Shown piece by piece: positions 31,538 to 41,905 of a stretch of DNA of 64,000 bases; positions within the stretch are counted from its first letter, which is position 1; each line of letters opens with the position of its first letter. A model generated the notes under the pieces. The model saw nothing but the letters and a program-made list of their open reading frames with translations, searched no databases and was not told the DNA's origin. Source of the stretch: Harmothoe impar (taxonomy: Eukaryota > Annelida > Polychaeta > Phyllodocida > Polynoidae); NCBI GenBank assembly GCA_947462335.1, contig OX381718.1:38098976-38162975 (forward strand), given 5' to 3'. Position numbers and translations under genes: made by a program.

Positions 31538-32486
31538 CAATATGTAAATTCATAATACTATTCATATAAGTCCATGATAAGAGCCAAGTAATCCTGAAGT
31601 AACGAAGGATACAGGTTTAATGAATATCATGAAGATGATTATGATCTGTGATAAATAAAAAAATAAAGAAATAAAATTAAGTTGTGGAATATCCTGACAC
31701 AAGTGTTTGCATTATTTCCCACTTTTCCCTTAACCCTTTATAATTATAAAAGTTCAATTTATTGCAAATTAAATGAACGTAAGATTAAATGCTGTGGTAG
31801 GGGCTGAATGCTACCTATGCTCTACTTTCAAGACCCGTGATTGATTAATCATTTTGCACATCTTGCGGTCAGATGACTATATATACAAGCCGCTAGTTAT
31901 TCATTTGAGATGATAATATACATGGTACATGTATAGGTTAACCAGAAGTAAGAGCCTCTAAATTTTCCATATACTTAAAACTATATGAGCCATGTAGGCC
32001 TAAACGTAGTAAAAATGAGAAAGTCACTAAAGATTATCTGACATACAATCTTTAAAGGAGCCATTTCAGTATATTGCTCTGTACTGCTCTCATACAGCTT
32101 TAGTTTTTCCTCCTAGTGGAGGTTAACCTTTACTTGGCTGACTCCCATACAGAAACACTCGTGAAGTGGTTTATCTTTCTGTAAAGTGTTCTGCATTCAT
32201 TGCTGATATATTCCAACCTCTTCTACATAAGTATAGAGTAAACAGATAGTGGAAGGTCAAACCTAAGAACTTGCTCTTTAGTGCTTTCTGCTGGCAGGAA
32301 TGCACACTATAGACTCCTACTTGCTGTAAACTGATTCACCTCTTCAAAACATGAATCCTATTTTTAAAAATACTGAACTATTTTGTGGCACAAACCGTCC
32401 ACCATTCTTAAGAGTGATATAATATTCATATCAGACCATAATAAATACAAAGGTTCATCCAATCATGCAATAAATAGCACTTTTAA

Positions 32487-32557
32487 AGGCGCACTGAACC
32501 CACGACGTCATTTGCGTACAAAACTCGGCAGGGTTAGGTCCTGGGTTGAGTGCGTCT
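32487..32557. mobile_element. 71-bp TTAA MITE, copy 1
   Basis: AGGCGCACTGAACC at the left and GGTTGAGTGCGTCT at the right are inverted repeats, flanked by TTAA at 32483-32486 and 32558-32561. The interior CGTCATTTGCGTACAAAACT is nearly the same in the copy at 62613-62683, which is also exactly 71 bp long. Confidence 0.88.
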
Positions 32558-32883
32558 TTAAGAAGTTATCTCAGTTTCGCCCAATTATATTAAATTTTCC
32601 TTATGGCGACTGTAACGCATATCTTCGAATTTGTCAAGGACCGCATATAGCATGTAGGCTAGTAATGCCATTTTCTAAGTATGATATACGAATTCAGCCG
32701 TGATGAATAACTCATCAGGACTGGATTGATGACTTATAGGTATAGTGGTACACATGACTGATGGCATGAGCTGCAGGAACCCCGTACACGTGAGGCTGCT
32801 GCCACACCCATCATTAAGAGTCATATAAGAATGCCATGCTCAGAGAGCGGTGGTAGGAACCGCTAACACCGAGGTCAATATGG

Positions 32884-33130
32884 TTAACCCTTTAAGGGCC
32901 GCATCGTGCTTTACTGTGTTGGTCAGCATGATGCATGCATGCAGCCCCTGCGAGTAGCTCACCAGTCCTGCATTCGAGCATCATGCAGATCCTATGGGGT
33001 TGATACATTTCCGAAGGGTCTGTGCATGAATGCAGCCTAGGTGGGTCGACTCGTCAGGGCTGCATTCATGCATCATGAACACCAAGGACACAGTACATTA
33101 AAGCACTGTGCGACTATTAAAGTGTTAATT
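32884..33130 (+). repeat. Dispersed palindromic repeat, copy 3
   Basis: Starts TTAACCCTTTAAGGGCCGCA and ends ACTATTAAAGTGTTAAT, imperfect terminal inverted repeats. Internal stems contain GATGCATG, GCAGCCC and CAGGGCTGCATTCATGCATC. Same organisation as the copies in the paralog 1 intron. Confidence 0.8.
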
Positions 33131-33266
33131 AGGTTAATTAGCAGAGTTATGGCTGTTAGCAGAACCTTTGTCTGTATGAGCTGGTGTTGTTAGAGTGACA
33201 TGATGAATAATGGGTGCCTATTGTGGGAGTAGAGCACGTGCAGCAGGCCAATTAGCACATACCGCA

Positions 33267-33522
33267 ATAACCCTTTAAGGGTGGCATAGTGCTTTAACGT
33301 GCTATGTCCTTTGGCGTGGTGGTGCATGAACATGAATGCAGCCTTGGTGAGTCTACTCACCAGGGCTGCATTCATGCATCATGGCGACTCTGCGGGGTGT
33401 AGGCCTATCAACCATGTAGGGTCGGCATGATCATAATGGTGCTCAAATGCAGCCCCTGTTACTCACCGGGATTGCATGCATGCATCATGATAACAAATGG
33501 CATAACGCATTGAATCACTATA
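33267..33522 (+). repeat. Dispersed palindromic repeat, copy 4
   Basis: Starts ATAACCCTTTAAGGGTGGCA and contains the stem GAATGCAGCCTTGGTGAGT with ACTCACCAGGGCTGCATTC, then a second, weaker stem. It lies 136 bp downstream of copy 3, so the family again appears as a tandem pair. Confidence 0.75.
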
Positions 33523-35572
33523 CCTTCCTCAGATGGACACATAGAACGACAGACCTTTAATAGCTATATGCATACTACGGTGCTGGTTAAGTATGCTGCT
33601 ATTGCACCTTTAGGTGTGTCGGGAGTATATGCAAGAAAATTAGTATAACTTCTTTTATGATGCAGTATTGTCGAAATAACATTTGCTGTAGAAATATGAC
33701 ATTGTGTGTGATGTTGTACTATTGTAGAATGTAACGGTTGGACTCGTTTTCAAAGACAATCATATTCATATTTCTTTGCAAAACGGTGAACGTTATGTGC
33801 TATGTGTATCTTATCAGCATAGAAATGTACAACATGCTGTGCATAATGTCCACAAGGTCAGTAAATATGGAATATGTGGGTGCACACAAATATAACCCAT
33901 CAACATAAAAACTATCTGAATATCTGTGTGGGAAGCATAGGTGTCCAGACTACTTTTACATATATAGGAAAGGGCCCTAATGGTAACATTTTCGAATTAC
34001 ATGTATCAAACGATTATTTTCTCAGCAATTGATATTCTAAACACTATGCATTTTAATGGGTATAAGTCGAGTCCATGCTATATGTTATCATAAGTTTCAA
34101 TTTCTGGCAATCGAGTGTTAGACTTCATGCTTGGCATACATTTGGATGGCAATGTAATATGACCCACCCCCTCACACAACAACCGTATTTATAAAAGTAC
34201 ATGTACCATATGATAAGTATGGTTAATAAGTTCAATCATGCAATTCATTTTCATTTCACGTGATTTCCATAGACCATGATGTAGAGCAGAGCAACCTTGT
34301 GTAACAGTCGATATCCTAGATAAACAACAAATAATATGGATTAATGTTGCACAAATGCATCAGGTTTTCCTGCGGAGAGTATGCAGATGGTATATATGCA
34401 TGTCAGTCCCGGATATACCAATATACCACTAAAAAATGGGCCAATATTGGCATTTTGATGTTGGCCCACCGCTGGTTTGACTACTGGCCCAGTAATGGCC
34501 CATGCTCTGAGAAAGGGATATCAAATCCATATTGGTCCAATGGTGGGCCAACATTTCAATGTTTTAACATTATTCCAAGGTTGGAAATTAAACATCGGGC
34601 CAACCTTATAATACATATGTCGCCGCAACTTATCATTTTCAATATAGAACCACTGCAACAATCACTTATATTGAACAGTACTATTTTTATGTGTATAATT
34701 AAAAGTGCAAGCATAATTAAGACATCATCAGTTTAGGAAAAGCCATTTCTGTCTTTTTAATCTATCTTAATCTCTATCCCAAAATAGTTAGACATCATAC
34801 AAACTGTGTTACTTTCATCTAGGACTTATCTAACTCCATTACCCACACATGAGGTGTCTTCAGGTTACTTTTGAAAAATTCCTAGTGGTGTCATACAGTA
34901 AACGGCACTTTTAGATATTGAATTTGATACATGAACTTCTTTTGACTGTTAAACATGTAGAACACACTGAGGATCACATTTATAACCATATATGATGGCA
35001 AAGTAGGAGCCAACCTGTCAGAAAATCCTCAGGCAACATTGAATACCCCTGATGGAGATTACACATCCAATATTGGACCAATGTAGTTAGGATTGATGTT
35101 GGTGAAACATCAGAAATAATATGATGGCCCTGAAATATTCCAACACTGGGCCAACACTGGGTCAATATCAGCAATATCAAGCATGGACCAGCTCTGGGCC
35201 AGCGATCAACCTAGCAATGGCAATTATCAGAATTGCCAAGGGTGGGCCATCATTGTAATTTGTATGTTGAACCAGTGTATGCATTACCTACAATGGGCCA
35301 TGGTTGGTATAACGATTGCGATGGGGTTGATCATTACCGACATTGGCCCAATATACCCTTGCTACCTGGGTAGTATGGAGTTGGAGTTGCATGCTATTTG
35401 GTAACATCAGGGGCACACATGTGATGTGGTGAGTTCTGCATGCTTACAACACAGCTGGTCACCATGGGACCGGTGAGCGTTCGGGGCGGCCATATTCACC
35501 CCCCCCCCTACACACACACCCAATCATTGAGCAGGGGGGGGGCTGAATTCGTCAAGACCCGTTGTATGATAC
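33523..35572. other. Noncoding stretch up to the LTR element
   Basis: No gene is supported. Apart from the TTGGCCCA-rich repeat it holds only AT-rich unique sequence and a C run and a G run around 35503-35543, just before the ATAC target site at 35569-35572. Confidence 0.55.
34385..35375. repeat. Degenerate TTGGCCCA-rich interspersed repeat
   Basis: Dense imperfect copies of ATTGGCCCA and TGGGCCAA run from about 34436 to 35350, and the right end TTGGCCCAATATACC is roughly inverted relative to the left end (ACCAATATACC). It looks like an old non-autonomous element about 1 kb long. Boundaries are approximate. Confidence 0.5.
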
Positions 35573-36118
35573 TGTAGTTGGTCTCTTACTACGTATGTAA
35601 CACTTGAGTACAAAAACCAGACAAGGTAAATTAGACTTTAATATACGGCGACTTTATTGTAAAGGTAACTCTTGTGTATTATAGTACAAGTATAACCAGC
35701 GGATATACAAGATCAGAACAGATATATAATACAGTGGGGCAACCCTACAGCATAGAGTTAAGCCCGTGAGCACAGGGTGGTCATGTCACGACAGTCCCAA
35801 ACCTGACTGACTTCCAATGGAGAAGTAGCCGTCTTATATACAGCGCTGCATAGCCACGTGACCGTACTAGCAGCGCCACCTGTTAGATTTAGTTATGTAA
35901 AATGCTTATGTAACAACTACCGACGGTAACCGAAGGTGGTACCGGTACACTACCGTATAGATAACCGAACTAGAGGAGTCGGTGTATGTAACGAACCGAC
36001 GACACTAGTTAGATGAATAAAACAGTTATTAAACACAATAGAACCGTGTTGTCTTACATCATACAACATACAATAGATATACAACAATAACAGTTAGACT
36101 TATAGTCAACCCGTTACA
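35573..36118 (-). repeat. 3' LTR of the gypsy-type element
   Basis: Same length as the LTR at 51808-52353 and matching it throughout by eye. Minus-strand signals include TATATAAG (35833-35840) and an AATAAA nearer the end of the repeat. Ends are TGTAACGGG and CCAACTACA on the minus strand. Confidence 0.97.
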
Positions 36119-36131
36119 CTACCCCCCTTAA
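36119..36131 (-). promoter_or_regulatory. Polypurine tract
   Basis: The minus strand reads TTAAGGGGGGTAG immediately before the 3' LTR, the expected place and composition of the plus-strand DNA primer in reverse transcription. Confidence 0.85.
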
Positions 36132-36480
36132 GAATGTAGGAAGGGTTGGTTTTATAATAATAATACCTCTTGGATACATTATATACCACGTATATCTATT
36201 TATCAACAAGTAACATTTCTACTCATAGTAACAACAGGCATACATACATGAACAACCAAGTTAACATGTATATAACAGTTTATATCAACAGTATAGTCTT
36301 TGGTATCAAACCATAGTCCCGTAGGCACATGATATAAAAACTGTCCAACTGATAGTCCTTGACTAGTATCAGTTAATAGTAAAGGCACCAATAACCACCT
36401 TGGAAACTCAACACATCACCTACTACATTCAGCAATGGTGCGAATCCGTGTGGAGTTAGTGTCCTTATATATAAATAATA

Positions 36481-36573
36481 GAACTATAATAGTTCTCACT
36501 TCCTTTGGCGAAGAAAAGTTTTATAATTGGAACTATAGTAGTTCCCACTTCCTTTGGCGTAGAAAAGTTTATA
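36481..36573. repeat. Two-unit tandem repeat, target of the nested insertion
   Basis: Units of about 49 bp (36481-36529 and 36530-36573) share GAACTATA.TAGTTC, CACTTCCTTTGGCG and GAAAAGTTT. The nested element entered the second unit at its TTTATA (36568-36573). Confidence 0.8.
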
Positions 36574-36856
36574 GGACAGATCAACGCGGTTGAATCCAAG
36601 TATAAATAAGCGAGTGGGCGTGGCCGTGGTTCCTGAGCAGCTCACCAGAGGGCGCCCCAGACTGACCTGATTTATGAGCAGCTCTCTGATTGGCTGGGAG
36701 TGGCTCAATAACAATGCGTCTGATTGGCTGCAGCTCGGGAACCATGGTCACTTCTTCTTGTTGGGCCCATACTATAAATGGGCAGTTTCATGGTTTCATG
36801 GCCAGTGGCCTTTGAATCTCCAGACCGTTCACACCTGTTCACTAATTTTAAATTTT
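36568..36856 (+). repeat. Split direct repeat A1 (promoter repeat)
   Basis: Matches A2 (41135-41423) except one C/G difference near 36720. It carries two inverted CCAAT boxes (ATTGG at 36689-36693 and 36723-36727), TATAAATA at 36601-36608 and TATAAA at 36773-36778, about 120 bp before the ORF1 start, so it probably contains the promoter. Confidence 0.95.
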
Positions 36857-36894
36857 TGGCAGTTGAATTTTGAATTTTTCAAAATTATCTCGAG

Positions 36895-37803
36895 ATGGTA
36901 CGAGGAAGGAGAGGCAGAAGGAGTCTAACTCCAGATGTCTCGGCCGCTACATCGGAAGATAACAATACTGAGGGAGCAGTTGGTGGGCAGCAGCCTACCA
37001 TGCCACCTGCTGTGGTGATCTCTCCTCAGGTTGTTGAGAAGACCGTGGAGGAACGTTTGGCGACCCAGGACAAACTCCTAGCGACCCAGGACGAGAGACT
37101 CGTCAGGATGGAGGCGATCCTGGTGAAGTTGAGTGAAACCAAGAGCGGTAGTTCCAGGAAGAGGCACCAGTCGTCGCCCCGGCGCCACGCAAGAAGTGGG
37201 TCACGACGACCTAGATCTACTCGTCGTTCTAGGTCACACCGACGGTCACCTTCGAGAGAGTCAGTTTCCTCGCTGTCAGATGCCTCTAGATCACCCTCAC
37301 CTAAACGCAGTAAGCCTTATTCTCAAGAGAACTTTATAGCTAGGCATGAGAAAGTTAACACCTTTGACAAACTAATGTTGGTCAACATTAGAACGGTCAA
37401 CATTTGTATAGAGCAAGGCACCGACGCACAGGCGGTGCTGGATCATATGGAACGTCTTTGTGTGAAGGCAGCGAATAAGGTGTATCAAGTTGAAGCCCTT
37501 ATCTCATATGATAAGGCTGTAAGAGCAAGAGCAAATTTAAAGGGTTTGTCAGCTTTCAAGAATGTAGAAACCGCTGACATTTTGACTTATTTCTGCTATG
37601 ACAACACTGAGGTAGCTAAACAGGCGACCAAGGTCAAAAAATCAGTATCTAAATCAGAGGGACCTAGGTCCTGTTTTGCTTTCAACAAGGTATCAGGTTG
37701 CAGCTCGCAGGGGTGTAGATATAAGCACCAATGTATGTTCTGCAAATCCTCCTCACATGGGGCTTTTGATTGTAAGAATGAGTCTAAGTCGGTCTCTAAG
37801 TAG
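36895..37803 (+). CDS. ORF1, gag-like protein of the Ngaro-type element (302 aa)
   Basis: The ATG at 36895 lies 122 bp downstream of a TATAAA in repeat A1. Residues about 20-85 are charged and possibly helical. Residues about 86-140 are an Arg/Ser-rich basic tract with RS dipeptides. The C-terminus has two zinc modules: a CX8CX4CX3H finger (Cys260, Cys269, Cys274, His278) followed directly by a CX2CX4HX4C zinc knuckle (Cys280, Cys283, His288, Cys293). Zinc knuckles are typical of nucleocapsid domains that bind RNA, so the protein probably packages the element's RNA. It ends at a single TAG (37801-37803), after which the same frame continues into ORF2. Confidence 0.85.
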   Translation: MVRGRRGRRSLTPDVSAATSEDNNTEGAVGGQQPTMPPAVVISPQVVEKTVEERLATQDKLLATQDERLVRMEAILVKLSETKSGSSRKRHQSSPRRHARSGSRRPRSTRRSRSHRRSPSRESVSSLSDASRSPSPKRSKPYSQENFIARHEKVNTFDKLMLVNIRTVNICIEQGTDAQAVLDHMERLCVKAANKVYQVEALISYDKAVRARANLKGLSAFKNVETADILTYFCYDNTEVAKQATKVKKSVSKSEGPRSCFAFNKVSGCSSQGCRYKHQCMFCKSSSHGAFDCKNESKSVSK

Positions 37804-39840
37804 GATGTTGTGGATGTGCTACTTAAGGAGTCTATAATTCAGATTGCCCTAGACCCTGATGTAGTTACCTCCAAAGCCCAAACTCAGGCTATCAAAAATG
37901 AGTCAGGTATTTTTGGGAGTCCTAAAACTTTTTTGGGCGACCCAGAATGTTCAAAAAACCTCGAGAACTTTGAAAATGATTTTTCTTCTCGAGATAGTTC
38001 AAAAAGTTTTGAAAATTTTGAGGATATTTCAAATTGTTCAAAAAATGTAAATTTCTCTTCAGGCAGTAATTTACCTGGAGAATTAGGCAATCTACTTGAT
38101 ACACCTAATAATTTGTTATTTCAAATTGAAGGTGATAGTGATACACCTGTAATTGAGGTGTATGAAAACTGTTTGGCTGGTACGTGTAAATGCATGCATT
38201 TGATTGGGGGCAGAAGTACAAGCCTTATGCCCTGCAGATTTGCCCATTTCTTGTTTGGCCAGGGCAATGTTCTGCCCCATGACCCTGAAATGGCTGATTT
38301 TATTTGGCAGGGAGTTGTAAACGGTTTCAAAATTGTTGACAATAATTGTGAAACCGAGTATTTTTGTAAAAATTATAACTCTATTCTCGAGGAAAATTTT
38401 TACTCAGAAATGTGTGACCTAGTTCAGCAAGAGACCCAGGCAGGGTTAGTGACTCAGACAAAAATGAGACCTAGATGTGTCCATGCTTTAGGTGGGATTT
38501 CTAAATCGAATGGTAAACTTAGGCCTATTACAGATTGTAGCATGCCAGAAAAGAAGGCTATAAATAATTTTATGCAGCAAACTTATAAGCCATTTACTTA
38601 TAATTCAGTTAGTACGGCTGTAAAACTTTTGGATCAAGGTGATCACATGGCTGTTATAGATTTGAAATCAGCCTATAGAACAGTGAATGTGTATGCCCCT
38701 CACTGTACCTTTCAGGGTTTCAGATGGAATTTTGGTTCGGGTTATGAAAATTATGAGAACAACAGGCTGTCATTCGGTCTGAGGTGTGCGCCTTATATTT
38801 TCAACCAGATATCTGAATTTATAGTGTTGGTGGGTAGAGCATATGGAGTTGGTAAGGTGGTGAATTACCTTGACGATTTCTTGATAATTTGTGACTCTGA
38901 GCTGGAGTGTCTTCGCCAGCGAGACCTTTTAATAGAGGTGATGGAATTTTTGGGGTTTAATGTTGCTTTTAATAAAGTCACTTCTCCATGTACTACTACC
39001 ACCATTTTAGGGATTACAATAGATTCGGTTAATATGGAACTAACCCTGCCAGAGGAGAAGCTGTTTAAGCTTAATAACGCCTTAGAAGAGTGTATTGGTC
39101 AGTCTCATGCCACCAAAAAACAATTGCAAAGCATTGGTGGGTTAATGAGTTTCTGCTCGTCGGTGGTCAGGGGTGGAAGAACTTTTAGTAGGCGCCTCTT
39201 TGACTTGTGTGCCAGAGCAAAGGATAAAGGTTCAATCTTTTTATGTGAAGAGACTAGGAAAGACCTACAGTGGTGGAAACGCTTCTGCAGGTATTTTAAT
39301 TGTAATTCTTTAATTCCTAAAGATATGACAGAATGTCCAATCGTCTCTGATGCTTCAACTAAGGGCTTTGGAGCCTGGTCGGGTACAGATTTCATATATG
39401 GTGTGTGGGAAAAAGAATTTTTTCCTACTACTGATTGCAATCATAGAGCTCTTCCACCCTTGTTAGACAGACTTGACGTTCATGAAGGCAATATAAATGT
39501 GTATGAGTTGTGGCCGGTAGTGCTTGGTTTGAAGCGCTGGGCCGAAAAGTATGCAAACTCTAGGATTCATTTCATTACCGACAACATGCAGGTCTTAGCT
39601 AACCTTAATTCTGGGAGGAGCAAAAATCATCTCAGTATGGAATGGCTTAGAGAAATATTCTGGATATGTTTCATATATAATATAGACATTTTCGCTACTT
39701 ATATTAAATCTGAGGATAATATATTAGCTGATCAATTATCTAGGCTACCGTATAAGGGTTATATTAATTTGTGTAATAAATCCTTAGCCTTGAATAACAT
39801 GTGCTGTGTGTCTTTACAGGAAACCTTTTGTCCCAGCTGA
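37804..39840 (+). CDS. ORF2, reverse transcriptase-RNase H of the Ngaro-type element
   Basis: It is in the same frame as ORF1, separated only by TAG; the first possible non-ATG start is GTG at 37810 and the first ATG comes later, so translation may depend on stop readthrough. Numbering from 37810, the polymerase has AVIDLKSAYRTV, then LSFGLRCAPYIFNQ and the catalytic YLDD at residues 353-356. RNase H follows, with conserved acidic positions in CPIVSDAST, NVYELWPVVLG and HFITDNMQVLA and a LADQLSRLP end. The residues 40-110 are Asn/Phe/Ser-rich and of low complexity. No methyltransferase domain is seen. The TGA stop (39838-39840) overlaps the ATG of ORF3. The product would copy element RNA into DNA. 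Confidence 0.92.
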   Translation, partial: DVVDVLLKESIIQIALDPDVVTSKAQTQAIKNESGIFGSPKTFLGDPECSKNLENFENDFSSRDSSKSFENFEDISNCSKNVNFSSGSNLPGELGNLLDTPNNLLFQIEGDSDTPVIEVYENCLAGTCKCMHLIGGRSTSLMPCRFAHFLFGQGNVLPHDPEMADFIWQGVVNGFKIVDNNCETEYFCKNYNSILEENFYSEMCDLVQQETQAGLVTQTKMRPRCVHALGGISKSNGKLRPITDCSMPEKKAINNFMQQTYKPFTYNSVSTAVKLLDQGDHMAVIDLKSAYRTVNVYAPHCTFQGFRWNFGSGYENYENNRLSFGLRCAPYIFNQISEFIVLVGRAYGVGKVVNYLDDFLIICDSELECLRQRDLLIEVMEFLGFNVAFNKVTSPCTTTTILGITIDSVNMELTLPEEKLFKLNNALEECIGQSHATKKQLQSIGGLMSFCSSVVRGGRTFSRRLFDLCARAKDKGSIFLCEETRKDLQWWKRFCRYFNCNSLIPKDMTECPIVSDASTKGFGAWSGTDFIYGVWEKEFFPTTDCNHRALPPLLDRLDVHEGNINVYELWPVVLGLKRWAEKYANSRIHFITDNMQVLANLNSGRSKNHLSMEWLREIFWICFIYNIDIFATYIKSEDNILADQLSRLPYKGYINLCNKSLALNNMCCVSLQETFCPS

Positions 39841-40745
39841 TGAGTGAACAGCAGAAACTTTTGGATGCTAGTCTGGCAGATACAACCAAACTGACACGAG
39901 CAGCTCAATTAAGGAGGTATAATAATTTTTGTAAATTATTTCATTTGAAGGATTTTCCTTGCTCTTCAATTCAAGCTCGGATGTATGCTACTTATTTATC
40001 CTCCAGAGTAAGACCCGTGTCAGTACGTAATTATCTCTCTGCTGTTTGGTATCAGTGTAAAATATTAGGTTTCTCAGATTTTTCTATGTGTTTTTTGCTG
40101 AAACAGCTTTAAAATGGGATTGATAGGACTTATGCTTGCTTTAATAGTCCTTCAAGGTATCCTTTATCAGTCATTGAGTTATTGGCTATGTTTAAATTTC
40201 TAAACATGCAAAATTCTGAACACAAGTCATTTTGGCTTGCAGTGTTGCTGTGCTTCAGGGGCCTTCTGCGGAAATGTCACGTGACCAATACCAGACATTC
40301 CTTGACATGTGGGGACATAGATGTATCTTCGTCCCATGTCACCCTAAAAATTAGGTCTTCTAAAACAGACCAATTAGGTAAATCACCTTTTAAGATTTTT
40401 CTCCACAACATCCCGGGTTCTCCCCTTTGTGTGAGAAATTTGCTAATTGATTCTATTCAAAATTCTCATAGAAGTTCAGACTTAGTGCATTTGCACTACA
40501 ATGCCTTTAACTCAAGACTGAAGGATTTGTCTAAAAGATTGGGCTTGCCTGTCGACAGGATAAGTACCCATTCTTTGAGGCATGGGGGGGCTTCTCTTTT
40601 GAGGTCCTTGAATGTACCACTGGATTCTATCAGGGTACTTGGCAACTGGAAATCCAGTGCTATTTACCGGTACTTGCATGATTCTGATTCAGAATTGTTG
40701 TTGATTGATTATGTACCTGTGAAGTATTTTTCATCTTTAATGTAA
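39840..40745 (+). pseudogene. ORF3, tyrosine recombinase with an internal stop
   Basis: The frame starts at the ATG overlapping the ORF2 stop (TGATG) and runs to TAA at 40743-40745, but is broken by an in-frame TAA at 40110-40112 between the N-terminal core-binding region and the catalytic domain. Catalytic positions by codon count: Arg144 in RGLLRKCH, His244 and Arg247 in HSLRHGG, Trp270 in LGNWKSS, and Tyr278 in RYL, the likely nucleophile. A Trp in place of the second His is usual for DIRS-order recombinases. The enzyme would integrate a circular DNA copy without target duplication. This copy would give only a 90-residue N-terminal fragment unless the stop is read through or is a sequencing error. 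Confidence 0.88.
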
Positions 40746-40778
40746 TTATTGCATTATTACATTGTGGTTGGTGTGTTG

Positions 40779-41140
40779 TTGGCCTGGTAATATCTGATAC
40801 TTGACACCAAAACTCACTGACTTCTCAATTTGTTCACATGTATATACTCATAGTATTTATATACTCAGAATAATTATATTAATATATAATATATTGTTAC
40901 TATTACTCAGAATTAATTATATTAATATATAAAATATATTGTTATTATAATATCAACAGATTATTATATTGTTGTAAACTATATACCTCCGCTTGGGTAG
41001 AAACAAGAATCCTTTATAGGCTGATTAATATATTCGTCAAGTTAACGTACATGTATGACATTTTCTAGTTACCGGTAGTAACTATAGTAACTCGTTTATA
41101 TTTGTCTAATATAATCCAAAGCCCACAGCAACTATTTATA
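40779..41140 (+). repeat. Split direct repeat B1
   Basis: Repeats at 41544-41905 with the same length (362 bp) and one visible C/T difference (CCTCCGCTTGG and CCTCTGCTTGG). AT-rich, with its own internal ATTAATATATA repeats. Its last six bases TTTATA are also the first six of A2. Confidence 0.95.
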
Positions 41141-41423
41141 GGACAGATCAACGCGGTTGAATCCAAGTATAAATAAGCGAGTGGGCGTGGCCGTGGTTCC
41201 TGAGCAGCTCACCAGAGGGCGCCCCAGACTGACCTGATTTATGAGCAGCTCTCTGATTGGCTGGGAGTGGCTCAATAACAATGCGTGTGATTGGCTGCAG
41301 CTCGGGAACCATGGTCACTTCTTCTTGTTGGGCCCATACTATAAATGGGCAGTTTCATGGTTTCATGGCCAGTGGCCTTTGAATCTCCAGACCGTTCACA
41401 CCTGTTCACTAATTTTAAATTTT
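41135..41423 (+). repeat. Split direct repeat A2
   Basis: 289-bp copy of A1. The ORFs within it are copies of noncoding repeat frames in A1, not genes. Confidence 0.95.
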
Positions 41424-41543
41424 ATTTTTAATCTTAAGATTAGAATACAGGTACTGTTGTAAACGCTATTATTATATAAAAATAGGTTTTTGTGGGAATT
41501 TTTTACCCAATGGTATCGTTATTGCGTAATAAAGTAGGCTATA
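41424..41543 (+). promoter_or_regulatory. Spacer between A2 and B2 with poly(A) signal
   Basis: A 120-bp unique segment. It contains AATAAA at 41528-41533, a plausible 3' end signal for a transcript that starts in A1. Confidence 0.5.
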
Positions 41544-41905
41544 TTGGCCTGGTAATATCTGATACTTGACACCAAAACTCACTGACTTCTCAATTTGTTC
41601 ACATGTATATACTCATAGTATTTATATACTCAGAATAATTATATTAATATATAATATATTGTTACTATTACTCAGAATTAATTATATTAATATATAAAAT
41701 ATATTGTTATTATAATATCAACAGATTATTATATTGTTGTAAACTATATACCTCTGCTTGGGTAGAAACAAGAATCCTTTATAGGCTGATTAATATATTC
41801 GTCAAGTTAACGTACATGTATGACATTTTCTAGTTACCGGTAGTAACTATAGTAACTCGTTTATATTTGTCTAATATAATCCAAAGCCCACAGCAACTAT
41901 TTATA
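41544..41905 (+). repeat. Split direct repeat B2
   Basis: Terminal copy of B1. Ends in TTTATA, after which the interrupted gypsy-type element resumes (TATAAAAATCC). Confidence 0.95.

Larger units (their letters stand above)
36568..41905 (+). mobile_element. Ngaro-type tyrosine-recombinase retrotransposon, nested
   Basis: Diagnostic split direct repeats are visible: A1 36568-36856, B1 40779-41140, A2 41135-41423 and B2 41544-41905. A copies are 289 bp and B copies 362 bp, each pair differing by about one base. The order A1-ORFs-B1-A2-B2 is that of the Ngaro and PAT branches of DIRS-order elements. Reading frames are gag-like ORF1, RT-RNase H ORF2 and a tyrosine recombinase ORF3. No adenine methyltransferase domain follows RNase H, which argues against DIRS proper. 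There is no target duplication; A1 start, B1/A2 junction and B2 end all share TTTATA, as expected for recombination of a circle. Single stop codons separate ORF1 from ORF2 and interrupt ORF3. Confidence 0.95.

Noticed and set aside
32884..33522. CRISPR-like array of repeated GCAGCCC/GGGCTGC motifs
   Set aside because: Eukaryotic context, irregular spacing and palindromic stems with terminal inverted repeats; it is a dispersed element.
36674..36928. ORF of 84 codons with a near copy at 41241-41462
   Set aside because: The pair arises only because both lie in the A1 and A2 repeats of the Ngaro-type element; they are promoter repeat sequence, and the real ORF1 starts at 36895.
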